This document shows, piece after piece, positions 30,024 through 38,330 of a DNA stretch of 64,000 bases (position 1 is its first letter; each line of letters starts with the position of its first letter). This DNA is from Pseudolactococcus insecticola (GTDB lineage: Bacteria > Bacillota > Bacilli > Lactobacillales > Streptococcaceae). The notes beneath the pieces were generated by a model. It did not search any database. It had not been told where the DNA came from and saw only the letters and a list, made by a program, of their open reading frames with translations. The stretch lies in assembly GCF_011170065.1 (NCBI RefSeq), contig NZ_BLLH01000002.1:124001-188000 (forward strand). The letters are read 5' to 3'. A program made the translations under genes and the position numbers.

Positions 30024-32324
30024 TTATTTTTTCTTGACATCTTTGTTTTTGTAAAATGGTTTTTTGTCTTTATTTTTCTTCCAGTCTGGGCGCTTATCAC
30101 GAGCGTTTCTGCCACCTTGTTTGCTGCGATCATCCCTACTACGCTTTTCAACGGCTTCAACGACATCTAGCTCACTGTTGACATGTTCAAAGTCAATATC
30201 ACCTGTAATCTTGTCAGACTTGATCAGCTTGACTTTGACGACTTGCCCCATGCGGAAAGTTTTGCCGGTACGCTCACCTTTCAAGCTGAGATCACGCTCA
30301 TTGAAGTTATAAAAATCGTCACCCAGTGTCGACATGTGAACGAGGCCTTCAATGGTGTTAGGCAATGAAACAAAGAAACCAAAACGTGTCACAGAAGAAA
30401 TCGTGACGTCATACTCGGTACCCACATAGCTTTCCATGTACTCAGCTTTTTTCATAGCTTCGACCGTCCGCTCAGCATCGATAGAGCGGCGTTCGCGTGA
30501 TGATGTTTGCGTCGCAATCTCAGGAATGATTTCTTCAAAATGCTCGATAACATCGGTCGTCGGATGGCTTTCTGCACGGATGAGACGATGGACGAGCAGG
30601 TCAGGATAGCGACGAATAGGCGATGTGAAGTGCGTATAATACTCGGCGGCTAAACCGAAATGGCCGAGATTATCCTCGTCATATCGTGCTTGCTGCATTG
30701 AGCGCAAAAGCATGGTAGACAGTACCATTTCGCCAGGCTTGCCCTTGATTTGTAGCATGAAATCCTGCAAATCTTTTGACTGCATTTTTTCTGGCGTACC
30801 TTTGAGTGGAATACCAAAAACTGAAGCAAAATCGATGAAACGTGTGAGTTTGTCAACTTTTGGATGTTCATGCACTCGGTAGATAAATGGCAGTTCACGC
30901 GTTGCAAAATCGCGTGCAACCGTTTCATTTGCAATCAACATGAAGGACTCAATCATCATCTCAGCTGTACCACGTTTGCGGACTTGGATGTCAACGGGTT
31001 TTCCTAGGCTATCAACGATGATTTTCGCTTCTTGCGTTTCAAAATCAATCGACCCACGGCGGGCACGCATTTTGAGTAGAATCTCATGAAGTCTTGCCAT
31101 CTGTGTTACTGACTCAGAAATTTTAGCAAATTTCTCTAGAAATTCTGGTTTTTCAGCCAGCATTTCATTGACGTCTGAGTAGGTCATGCGTTCTGTCGTT
31201 TTGATGACTGACTGCGAGATCTTGTAGTTGATGACGTATCCGTCAGGGTTGATCTCCATGACACATGACTGCGTGAAACGGTTGACACGTGGATTGAGTG
31301 AACAGATGCCATTTGACAAACGTTCTGGCAACATTGGCACAACACGGTCTGTCACATAGGTCGACGTGCCACGGTTGAGCGCTTCACGATCAAGGGCTGA
31401 GCCCTCCGTCACGTAGTAGCTGACGTCTGCGATATGGACACCAAGTTCGATATTACCATTGTCAAGCGCCTTGATATGCACGGCATCATCCAAGTCCTTG
31501 GCATCGGCCCCATCAATGGTGAATGTGATCTCATCACGGTAATCCACGCGATCCACGATGTCTTTTTCGTCAATCTCATCTGGCACGGCATTTGCCTCAG
31601 CCATCACATCCTCAGGAAATTCTGATGGAATCCCCAGACTTTCGAGAACTTCCAAAACGTCAATCCCTGTATCTGTTGACTTTCCGATGATTTCTGTGAC
31701 CAGCCCTTGCAGTACATCTGGAAAATCACGGTCTGGGTAATGTGTGATGTCCACTCTGACAATATCGCCAACTTCAGGCGTCAAACCTTTTTTGGAAATG
31801 TTGGTTCTAAACGGAATTTTCTTGTTTTTATTGATGACATAGCCTAAAAGTGAGCCGCTGTTTTTCTTTTCTTCTTCATTGAACTCGAAAAATTCGCCGA
31901 CAAGCCCTGTAATCGCGCGTGTTTTAATGGCTGCGACCTTACCTTCGGCTTCATTGCCTTTGAGGGGATTGGCTGGTGACGTGATTTTAACTGTGACTAT
32001 GTCTTCATTCATGGCAAATTTTGTATTGCCTTTTTTAACGAAAACGTCAGGCTCATTTTCGCCAATTCTGACGAAACCAAAGCCGCGTGGATTAGCAGAA
32101 AAAGTCCCTTCAAGCAGCGCAACTTCAGGTTGTGGCAAGGCAATATTGCCACCTGCTGTGACTTCGATTGTCTTATTTTCTTCAAGCTGGGCAATGGTTT
32201 TGACGACTAATTTGTAGTCGTTTGCGTCATCAGCCATACCGAGATTTTGAGCGAGCATTTTTGGTGAGATAGATTTTGACGGCATACTCGCCAAATAATC
32301 TGTGATTTTTTTACTTAATTTCAT
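30024..32324 (-). CDS. rnr: Ribonuclease R
   Basis: 766-residue 3'-5' exoribonuclease. Order: N-terminal helix-turn-helix, two cold-shock domains, the RNB catalytic domain with the acidic cluster (TIDGADAKDLDDAVH), then an S1 domain (YDVTISSVTRFGFFVSLP) and a Lys/Arg-rich tail. It degrades structured RNA, working with SmpB-tmRNA, whose gene follows by 46 bp. GGAAAG precedes the ATG. Confidence 0.97.
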   Translation of the reverse strand: MKLSKKITDYLASMPSKSISPKMLAQNLGMADDANDYKLVVKTIAQLEENKTIEVTAGGNIALPQPEVALLEGTFSANPRGFGFVRIGENEPDVFVKKGNTKFAMNEDIVTVKITSPANPLKGNEAEGKVAAIKTRAITGLVGEFFEFNEEEKKNSGSLLGYVINKNKKIPFRTNISKKGLTPEVGDIVRVDITHYPDRDFPDVLQGLVTEIIGKSTDTGIDVLEVLESLGIPSEFPEDVMAEANAVPDEIDEKDIVDRVDYRDEITFTIDGADAKDLDDAVHIKALDNGNIELGVHIADVSYYVTEGSALDREALNRGTSTYVTDRVVPMLPERLSNGICSLNPRVNRFTQSCVMEINPDGYVINYKISQSVIKTTERMTYSDVNEMLAEKPEFLEKFAKISESVTQMARLHEILLKMRARRGSIDFETQEAKIIVDSLGKPVDIQVRKRGTAEMMIESFMLIANETVARDFATRELPFIYRVHEHPKVDKLTRFIDFASVFGIPLKGTPEKMQSKDLQDFMLQIKGKPGEMVLSTMLLRSMQQARYDEDNLGHFGLAAEYYTHFTSPIRRYPDLLVHRLIRAESHPTTDVIEHFEEIIPEIATQTSSRERRSIDAERTVEAMKKAEYMESYVGTEYDVTISSVTRFGFFVSLPNTIEGLVHMSTLGDDFYNFNERDLSLKGERTGKTFRMGQVVKVKLIKSDKITGDIDFEHVNSELDVVEAVEKRSRDDRSKQGGRNARDKRPDWKKNKDKKPFYKNKDVKKK

Positions 32325-32414
32325 GTTTTTCTTTCCATATGGCGCTGATAACTTGCAAATTTTACGCCGATATAAAAGCTGAGATTTTATCCCAGCTTCT
32401 CTTGTTAAGGTTAA

Positions 32415-32663
32415 TTATCTGGTTGAAAGGACGACGAGTGCAAAGCCGACAAGCAGCCAAATACCAATCATCACACCTGTAAAACGCTGCATGACAGCTT
32501 CAAAACCGCGTGCTTTACGGCGCTCAAATAGCTCATCGCCACCGCCTGTAAAGGCACTTGCTGCGCTATCTTGTTTTGAGGGCTGAATCATGATTGAGAC
32601 CACTAAAATAGCAGACAAAACCAACAAGACAGCGATTAAAATATCGTAAATTACTTTTATCAT
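32415..32663 (-). CDS. secG: Preprotein translocase subunit SecG
   Basis: 82 residues, two membrane helices flanking a cytosolic loop with the conserved SAASAFTGGGDELFERRKARG region. It assists SecYEG protein export. First gene of the secG-rnr-smpB operon. A small hairpin (AAGCTG/CAGCTT) lies between it and rnr and may tune read-through. Confidence 0.95.
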   Translation of the reverse strand: MIKVIYDILIAVLLVLSAILVVSIMIQPSKQDSAASAFTGGGDELFERRKARGFEAVMQRFTGVMIGIWLLVGFALVVLSTR

Positions 32664-32789
32664 TTTTTTTCGTCTTTCTAGAGATTACATTATGTCCAAT
32701 TATATCATAAATTTGAATTTTTTGCTGAAAATTATTGAGATGGTGGTCTTATTTTGCGATTTATCACTGATTTTTGATGTCTTGGCATG

Positions 32790-32819
32790 AAAATAGACTT
32801 CATTTTCTGAAGTCTATTT
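32790..32819 (-). terminator. trxB terminator
   Basis: AAATAGACTTCA / TGAAGTCTATTTT stem with a GAAAA-type loop just after the trxB stop. Confidence 0.85.
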
Positions 32820-32826
32820 CTATTGA

Positions 32827-33750
32827 TTAAGCATTTTCCGTGATGTATTTATAGACGGCTTGGCCTGCTGTTGCGCCCTCCCCGACAGCTGTCGTGATTT
32901 GACGGAGGTCTTTTTGACGGACGTCTCCGACCGCATAGATGCCCTCAACCGCTGTTTGCATGTGGTCATCTGTGATAATCCAGCCAGCTTCATCCGTGAT
33001 GCCAAGGTCTTGAACAGTTTCAGTCATCGGGTCAAGGCCGACATAGACAAAAAGTCCACCAAAGTCTTTTTCCGTAATCTCGCCTGTTTTGAGATTTCTG
33101 ATCTTGACACCCGTGATTTTCATATCATTTCCAAGGACTTCTTCAACTGTTGAATCCCAGATAAATGAGATTTTGTCATTGGCAAAAGCACGGTCTTGAA
33201 TGATTTTTTGTGCACGCAATTCATCACGACGGTGTAAAATGGTCACAGATTGACCAAAACGTGTCAAGAACAGTGCTTCTTCGACTGCGGAATCACCACC
33301 ACCAACAACTAAGATTTCTTGATTGCGGAAAAACGCACCATCACATACCGCACAGTAAGACACCCCACGCGCACCATACTCTTCTTCACCAGGAACGCCT
33401 AAATGCCGGTGGTTAGCACCTGTTGCGATGATGACCGTTTTTGTATCAAACTCAGCGTCTTCTGTCGTGATTTTTTTAGTCCCGTCAGGATTAACGCTGA
33501 CAGATTGCACGATGCCATAAGCATTTTCAACGCCAAGACCTTCAAGTGGTTCGTGCATCTTCATAGACAGCTCAGGACCCATGATCGTCCCATAGCCAGG
33601 ATAATTTTCAATCTCAGCGGTGTTATTCATCTGACCACCGGGCGCACCACGCTCTAACAAGAGCACTTTTAGCTCACTTCTTGCGGCATACATCGCTGCT
33701 GTCATACCACCAGGTCCCGCACCAATCACTACTGTATCGTATAATGTCAT
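32827..33750 (-). CDS. trxB: Thioredoxin-disulfide reductase
   Basis: 307-residue FAD/NADPH enzyme that keeps thioredoxin reduced. FAD site GAGPGGMTAAMYAARS at 10-25, redox-active CAVC in SYCAVCDGAFF, NADPH site VGGGDSAVEEA, and the C-terminal GDVRQ FAD motif. GAGGAA precedes the ATG. It follows the DUF4059/amino-acid ABC cluster, an arrangement seen in streptococci; a redox link such as cystine import is plausible but not shown. Confidence 0.96.
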   Translation of the reverse strand: MTLYDTVVIGAGPGGMTAAMYAARSELKVLLLERGAPGGQMNNTAEIENYPGYGTIMGPELSMKMHEPLEGLGVENAYGIVQSVSVNPDGTKKITTEDAEFDTKTVIIATGANHRHLGVPGEEEYGARGVSYCAVCDGAFFRNQEILVVGGGDSAVEEALFLTRFGQSVTILHRRDELRAQKIIQDRAFANDKISFIWDSTVEEVLGNDMKITGVKIRNLKTGEITEKDFGGLFVYVGLDPMTETVQDLGITDEAGWIITDDHMQTAVEGIYAVGDVRQKDLRQITTAVGEGATAGQAVYKYITENA

Positions 33751-33838
33751 GTTATTTCCTCACTTTTTACTTCTCATTTTCATAATAAAAGATAACTCCA
33801 TTATAGCTGAAATTACCTTTTTTTTCTAATATAACGAT

Positions 33839-34063
33839 TCATCTCGCTTTTAAAATGATCAAAACCGCAACGACTGCAAAACTCAGAACCGGTATCGTCA
33901 AAATATCAATCAGTAAAATGTCAAAAATCCTGTTCTGACGGACATTTTTTGGCTGATTATAACTGCGAGAAATCACACCCAACATGTAGATGCCGCTGAC
34001 TATGATAACAAAAACCGCTGAAATGAGTAAACTTTTCAAATATATGCTTAAAACTGCTTGCAT
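33839..34063 (-). CDS. DUF4059 family small membrane protein
   Basis: 74 residues with two predicted membrane helices separated by a basic loop (SRSYNQPKNVRQNR). It belongs to a streptococcal/lactococcal family found between amino-acid ABC ATPases and trxB. The ATG overlaps the ATPase stop by one base, so it is part of that operon. Function unknown. Confidence 0.8.
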   Translation of the reverse strand: MQAVLSIYLKSLLISAVFVIIVSGIYMLGVISRSYNQPKNVRQNRIFDILLIDILTIPVLSFAVVAVLIILKAR

Positions 34064-34824
34064 CAGAGAAAATTCCCCATTTCAAGATTTTTCGTATGAC
34101 GCGCCAAAAATTCCTTCGTCCGTGCCTGTTTAGGCGCATAAAAGACGTCTTGCGCAGTTCCTTCTTCAATGATTTTACCTTTTTCAAGAAATAGCACTTT
34201 TGTCGCAACGTTGTAGACAAAGTCCATCTCATGACTCACGATAATCATCGTCTGACCTGCTTTAGCAGCCTGGATAATTGATGCTTGGACTTCGCCCACA
34301 AGCTCTGGATCGAGCGCTGACGTTGGCTCATCAAGTAACAATAGCTCTGGCTTCATTGCAAGGGCACGGGCAAGACCAACACGTTGCTTCTGACCACCTG
34401 ATAAAAACTTGGGATAGTAGTCTGCACGTTCTGACAGCCCTACTTTTGCAAGTTCCTCTGCGGCTTCTTTGACGGCTGTTGCTTTATCTAGTTTTTTAAC
34501 TTGGATCAAGCCTTCCATGACATTTTCAAGGGCGGTTCTGCGTTCAAACAGGTTAAACTGTTGGAAAACCATGGCCGTTTTACGGCGCAAAGCAAGAATA
34601 TCATCTTTGGCAATGTTAGCATAATCAATATCAAGTTCTGCGATATTAGCGTGACCAGAATCTGGTGCCTCAAGGTAATTGATTGAGCGCAGGAAGGTTG
34701 ATTTACCAGCACCTGACGCACCAATCAGCGCAATCACGTCACCAGGCTCGATATCAAGCGAGACATTATCTAAAACAATGTTATCGTCAAATTTTTTATA
34801 GAGATTTGAAAGTTTGATCGTCAT
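34063..34824 (-). CDS. Polar amino-acid ABC importer ATPase
   Basis: 253 residues. Walker A GASGAGKST, signature FLSGGQKQRVGLA, Walker B LLLLDEPTSALDPE and switch His in IIVSHE are intact. It pairs with the permease, which it overlaps by 4 bp. Family members import glutamine, cystine or related amino acids. Substrate is discussed under the binding protein. Confidence 0.93.
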   Translation of the reverse strand: MTIKLSNLYKKFDDNIVLDNVSLDIEPGDVIALIGASGAGKSTFLRSINYLEAPDSGHANIAELDIDYANIAKDDILALRRKTAMVFQQFNLFERRTALENVMEGLIQVKKLDKATAVKEAAEELAKVGLSERADYYPKFLSGGQKQRVGLARALAMKPELLLLDEPTSALDPELVGEVQASIIQAAKAGQTMIIVSHEMDFVYNVATKVLFLEKGKIIEEGTAQDVFYAPKQARTKEFLARHTKNLEMGNFL

Positions 34825-35732
34825 ACTTGTGCTCCTTTCGTGTTTGATGCTGCTGCATTATCAGTGTCAAAAGGGTTACCTTTGGGGATTAAAAGGCGGT
34901 GTTTGTTATTGTCTTTTGGTGTGATCTGTAGCTTACGCTCAAGCAGCCGAATCAGGTTTTCAAACACAAGATTGATAGCCCAATAGACCAAAGCAACAGC
35001 CAAATAACTCTCGAAGACACGGAAATTTGAACCGCCGATGATTTTAGCTTCTGCGGTCATTTCAATGACACCTGCAACAAAGGCTAGAGAAGTCCCTTTT
35101 AACAAGCCCATGAGCGCATTGCCAAGCGGTGCCGCAGCAACTGTTGCTGCTTCTGGCAACGTCACACGTCTGAAAACTTGGCTATTGGTCATACCAAGCG
35201 ATTTTGCTGCTTCAATCTGACCTGAATCAACGGACTCAATCGCTGCACGAATCGTCTCTGAGTTATAAGCTGCTTCATTTGCCGCAAATGTCAAGATGAC
35301 AAATAGCATCGGTGAAATATCGTTGATATTGTAGCTTGTGCCATAGTTGAGGTTGATGGCTTTTAAAACCAATGGAATGCCTGTGTAAGTCAAAAGCAGT
35401 TGCACATAGATCGGCGTTCCTCGGATAAAACTAACAAATAAAGCCCGAATTTGATCCAAAACAGGTAATTTATTGATTTTAATCAGCGCCAAAACTAGAC
35501 CCAAAACAAGGCCAATAATCATGGCAATCACTGTAATGATAAATGAAGTTGGCACGCGGCTAATAATTGGTGCAAAGGCCTTCACAAATGCGTCCCAGTT
35601 AAATATCTTGTCGAAAAACATGGTCCAAAAATCAGTGAAATTGTACTGACCTTTGACAGTCAAGCTCACGATTGCGATGGCAATCACAATCACGGCTAAA
35701 ATGCCGAGTGCTACTTTTGTTGCTTTTTTCAT
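34821..35732 (-). CDS. Polar amino-acid ABC importer permease
   Basis: 303 residues with an N-terminal membrane segment plus the HisM/GlnP-type core; the EAA loop is seen as GQIEAAKSLGMTNSQVFRRV. It resembles TcyL/TcyM-like permeases. The C-terminal tail beyond the last helix is hydrophilic. It overlaps the ATPase gene and follows the binding-protein gene by about 50 bp. Confidence 0.92.
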   Translation of the reverse strand: MKKATKVALGILAVIVIAIAIVSLTVKGQYNFTDFWTMFFDKIFNWDAFVKAFAPIISRVPTSFIITVIAMIIGLVLGLVLALIKINKLPVLDQIRALFVSFIRGTPIYVQLLLTYTGIPLVLKAINLNYGTSYNINDISPMLFVILTFAANEAAYNSETIRAAIESVDSGQIEAAKSLGMTNSQVFRRVTLPEAATVAAAPLGNALMGLLKGTSLAFVAGVIEMTAEAKIIGGSNFRVFESYLAVALVYWAINLVFENLIRLLERKLQITPKDNNKHRLLIPKGNPFDTDNAAASNTKGAQV

Positions 35733-35785
35733 GTGTCAAAAACTTTCTATCAATTTTTCAGGCTTTACTTAACCGTGGCAAAATC

Positions 35786-36631
35786 TTATTTATATTGATC
35801 TGCTGCTGGGACGAAGTCGCCACCAAAATATTTTTCAGATAAGGTTTTAAGTGTACCATTTGCTTGCAATTTTTTCAAGACTTTGTTGACTTTACCTTGC
35901 AATTCTTTACCTTGGTCATCTTTGGTAAAGAGGAGATATTCGTAGCCGTCATGCGCATCTTCTGATTCTGACTTGATATTGTCAACTTTAACGTCAGTCA
36001 AGCCTTTGTCTTTGATGATAGCTTTGAGTGAAATCGCATCATATAAAATAAAGTCAATCTTGCCTGAATCCACGTCAGCAATCCGGCTTGCAATCGGATA
36101 GTTACCGTCAACATAGTTGAGTTTGAGCGCTTTATCAGGATTTGCTGTGTTGAACTTGGTCAAAATCGTTGTGAAGTTTGCTGATGGCAAGACTTCTGTT
36201 GACTTGCCAGCCAAGTCTGACAAACTTGTGATTTTTTTATCAGACTTGACTGCAACAGCATTGTTTGATTTTGAAAGCGGTGCCGAATAATAATATTTGG
36301 CATCACGTTCAGCATTCCAGCCGATGTCGTTTGCGGCCAATTGGTAGCGTCCTGTGTCTACGCCTGCAACGACGCTATCAAAGTCAGTAACGTCGATTTT
36401 GAGTTTGTACTCAGGTAATTCCTTGAAAACAGCACGCGCGACTTCAACGTCGTATCCTGTTGTTTTATCGTTGTCAGCATAGGTAAACGGTTTTGTATCC
36501 GCGTCAGTTGCTAAGGTGATGGTTGTCGTTTTGCTGCTTGATTTACTATCTGACGATTTACCGCATGCTGCAAGCGATACTGCTGCAGTCAATGTCAGCG
36601 CTGAAAGGAATAATTTCGTTGTTTTTTTCAT
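35786..36631 (-). CDS. Amino-acid ABC importer substrate-binding lipoprotein
   Basis: 281 residues. Signal peptide with lipobox LAACGKS (Cys about 23), Ser-rich linker, then a type II periplasmic-binding fold (TLATDADTKPFTYADN, GYDVEVARAVF, FDSVVAGVDTGRYQLAAN). The pattern is of the polar amino-acid family; cystine is a reasonable guess from the neighbouring trxB and Tcy-like permease, but glutamine or others remain possible. The promoter on the minus strand is an extended -10 TGA-TAAAAT near 36690. Confidence 0.88.
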   Translation of the reverse strand: MKKTTKLFLSALTLTAAVSLAACGKSSDSKSSSKTTTITLATDADTKPFTYADNDKTTGYDVEVARAVFKELPEYKLKIDVTDFDSVVAGVDTGRYQLAANDIGWNAERDAKYYYSAPLSKSNNAVAVKSDKKITSLSDLAGKSTEVLPSANFTTILTKFNTANPDKALKLNYVDGNYPIASRIADVDSGKIDFILYDAISLKAIIKDKGLTDVKVDNIKSESEDAHDGYEYLLFTKDDQGKELQGKVNKVLKKLQANGTLKTLSEKYFGGDFVPAADQYK

Positions 36632-36798
36632 TTTGCCTATTCTCCGATTTAGCTTGTTAAGTTATGAATTATTATTTCATTTTATCACTGAAATTCACGG
36701 TTGGTTATAAAAAAAAGATATGGCCGCTGTCAAAAAAACGAAAGGCTTATTGGTCACGTAAAAATGGCTCCCAATCAGGAAACCATTTCATTTAACGC

Positions 36799-37890
36799 TT
36801 ATTTTACTTCTTCAAATGTGAAGCCACTCCAAGGTTTGATATAGTCCAGCAAGAACAGCTCGTCGTCAGAAATGCGCCCGACAACATTGATCTGACCATG
36901 GTTTGGCATATCTTTCAACGCAATCTGTGTTTCACCTTTGTATTGACCAAACGCGACATTGCCAATCAAAATATCGCCACGCGTGATGTCAGCTGTGTCA
37001 TGAGCGGGAAACTCCTTGTCCTTATGCCAAACCCGCGTCATCGTTGATCGTAAAATGTAGGCACTGCGATCCCCACGATAGCTGTGCTCACTCTCAAACA
37101 AGACAATGCGTTCATTAGCCGTAATCGTTTTGCTGGGTACGATTTTCAAAGCAGGCTCAGCTGCGAAAAAGGCCTCGCTCATTGCTTTAAGCTCTTTTTC
37201 ACTGGCATAGGCGTTACCAATCGTGATGTCGTTGATACCTCCCAGTAATTTCATGTGTTTGACTTGTGTTGCAAGCTCAAGGTCACGGTGCAGTTCAAGG
37301 CTTGCAAGTCCGTCATTATAAGGCCACGGTCCAAATGTCGCATCGTGTGAATTGACAAAAGCCATGGTATTAAGATTGTATTTGTTAAATTTCTCCGTGC
37401 ACTTGATGAAATGATCCAGCGCAAGCCCTGAATAGCGCATGGGATAGAAATTGTGACTGCCAAGCAGGTTATCCGGATTTGGTGAATAACTCATGATATT
37501 ATCCACGTAGTTAGTACCTTGGCTCATGTTAATCTCGATTTTGATGCCGTATGGATTACGAGTCATTTTCGCCTCTTCAGCACCTGTAAAACCAAGGTCA
37601 AGCCGCACGCCGTCTGCACCCATGTCATGGAAAAATGACAAATCGTCATAGGACACGCCGAGTTGCTCAAAAAGCCCAGGATTGATATCAACCATGACTT
37701 CCATGCCAAGGGAGTTTGCGTAATCTACTGGTTTTTTAAAACCTGCAAGCACTTCTGCCTTGTCGCCATTAATCTCAAGCAGACTTGTAAAAACGCGTTT
37801 GAAACCATACTGATGCGCCAAGTCAAGATAAGCCTTGTCCTGTTCAAATGTGCTGCGTTCTGGATAAATCGAAATACCTAGTTTGCCCAT
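36799..37890 (-). CDS. MupG-family protein (6-phospho-N-acetylmuramidase type, DUF871)
   Basis: 363 residues with a TIM barrel (LGISIYPERSTFEQDKAYL at the start) and a small C-terminal beta domain. The family includes MupG, which hydrolyses disaccharide phosphates during peptidoglycan-fragment recycling. The ATG at 37890 is preferred: GGAG six bases upstream fits it, and the ATG 12 bp earlier contains that ribosome site. A cre site in the leader suggests carbon-catabolite control. No PTS partner is adjacent, so substrate is by family only. Confidence 0.85.
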   Translation of the reverse strand: MGKLGISIYPERSTFEQDKAYLDLAHQYGFKRVFTSLLEINGDKAEVLAGFKKPVDYANSLGMEVMVDINPGLFEQLGVSYDDLSFFHDMGADGVRLDLGFTGAEEAKMTRNPYGIKIEINMSQGTNYVDNIMSYSPNPDNLLGSHNFYPMRYSGLALDHFIKCTEKFNKYNLNTMAFVNSHDATFGPWPYNDGLASLELHRDLELATQVKHMKLLGGINDITIGNAYASEKELKAMSEAFFAAEPALKIVPSKTITANERIVLFESEHSYRGDRSAYILRSTMTRVWHKDKEFPAHDTADITRGDILIGNVAFGQYKGETQIALKDMPNHGQINVVGRISDDELFLLDYIKPWSGFTFEEVK

Positions 37891-37920
37891 GTTTGTCTCC
37901 ATTTTCTATTTTTAAATAGT

Positions 37921-37979
37921 TGAAAGCGTTTTATCTACAAACTTATTATAACAAAAAAATTGGTCTATGCCAATTTTTT
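37921..37979 (-). promoter_or_regulatory. mupG-like gene promoter, cre site and overlapping terminator
   Basis: Minus strand: TTGGCA, 17 bp, TATAAT, followed downstream by TGAAAGCGTTTTAT (37921-37934), a cre placed to block elongation. The -35 region sits inside a hairpin AAAAATTGG/CCAATTTTT (37953-37979) that terminates the upstream DUF4190 gene. Confidence 0.65.
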
Positions 37980-37998
37980 GAGTGATTGTCTTCCAAAT

Positions 37999-38238
37999 TT
38001 AGCCGAAATAACGAAAGAGAAAAAAGCCAGCAACGATAAAGAGGAGCATCCAGATAACCGAAATAATGGTACCGAGCTTCGCAAAATGGCTACCTTTCAA
38101 ATCATATTTTTCAATATGTTCAAAAGCAGTCAGGCTAAAAATCAGACCCAGTACCGCAGTAACAGGAATAATCGCTAAAACAAGACCTAAAACGGCGGCC
38201 TTACTTGTTGTTTGTGTTGTCGTATTTTCTTTTCTCAT
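37999..38238 (-). CDS. DUF4190-like small membrane protein
   Basis: 79 residues, two hydrophobic segments (AAVLGLVLAIIPVTAVLGLIF and TIISVIWMLLFIVAGFFLF) joined by a polar loop, as in DUF4190 proteins. Its promoter is well formed on the minus strand (TTGTCA, 17 bp with TGA, TAAAAT) and ends 9 nt before the ATG, so the leader can be only two or three bases. Function unknown. Confidence 0.75.
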   Translation of the reverse strand: MRKENTTTQTTSKAAVLGLVLAIIPVTAVLGLIFSLTAFEHIEKYDLKGSHFAKLGTIISVIWMLLFIVAGFFLFRYFG

Positions 38239-38330
38239 CTTGTCCCTATTTTATCAAATTATAGGTATAATGACAAGATTTTATCTGAGCTTTGATTTAT
38301 ATCCGTCTTACTTTTTGGTACAATAGGACT

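Noticed and set aside
32701-32740. CodY-like element upstream of secG
   Set aside because: At least three mismatches; secG is not a typical CodY target.
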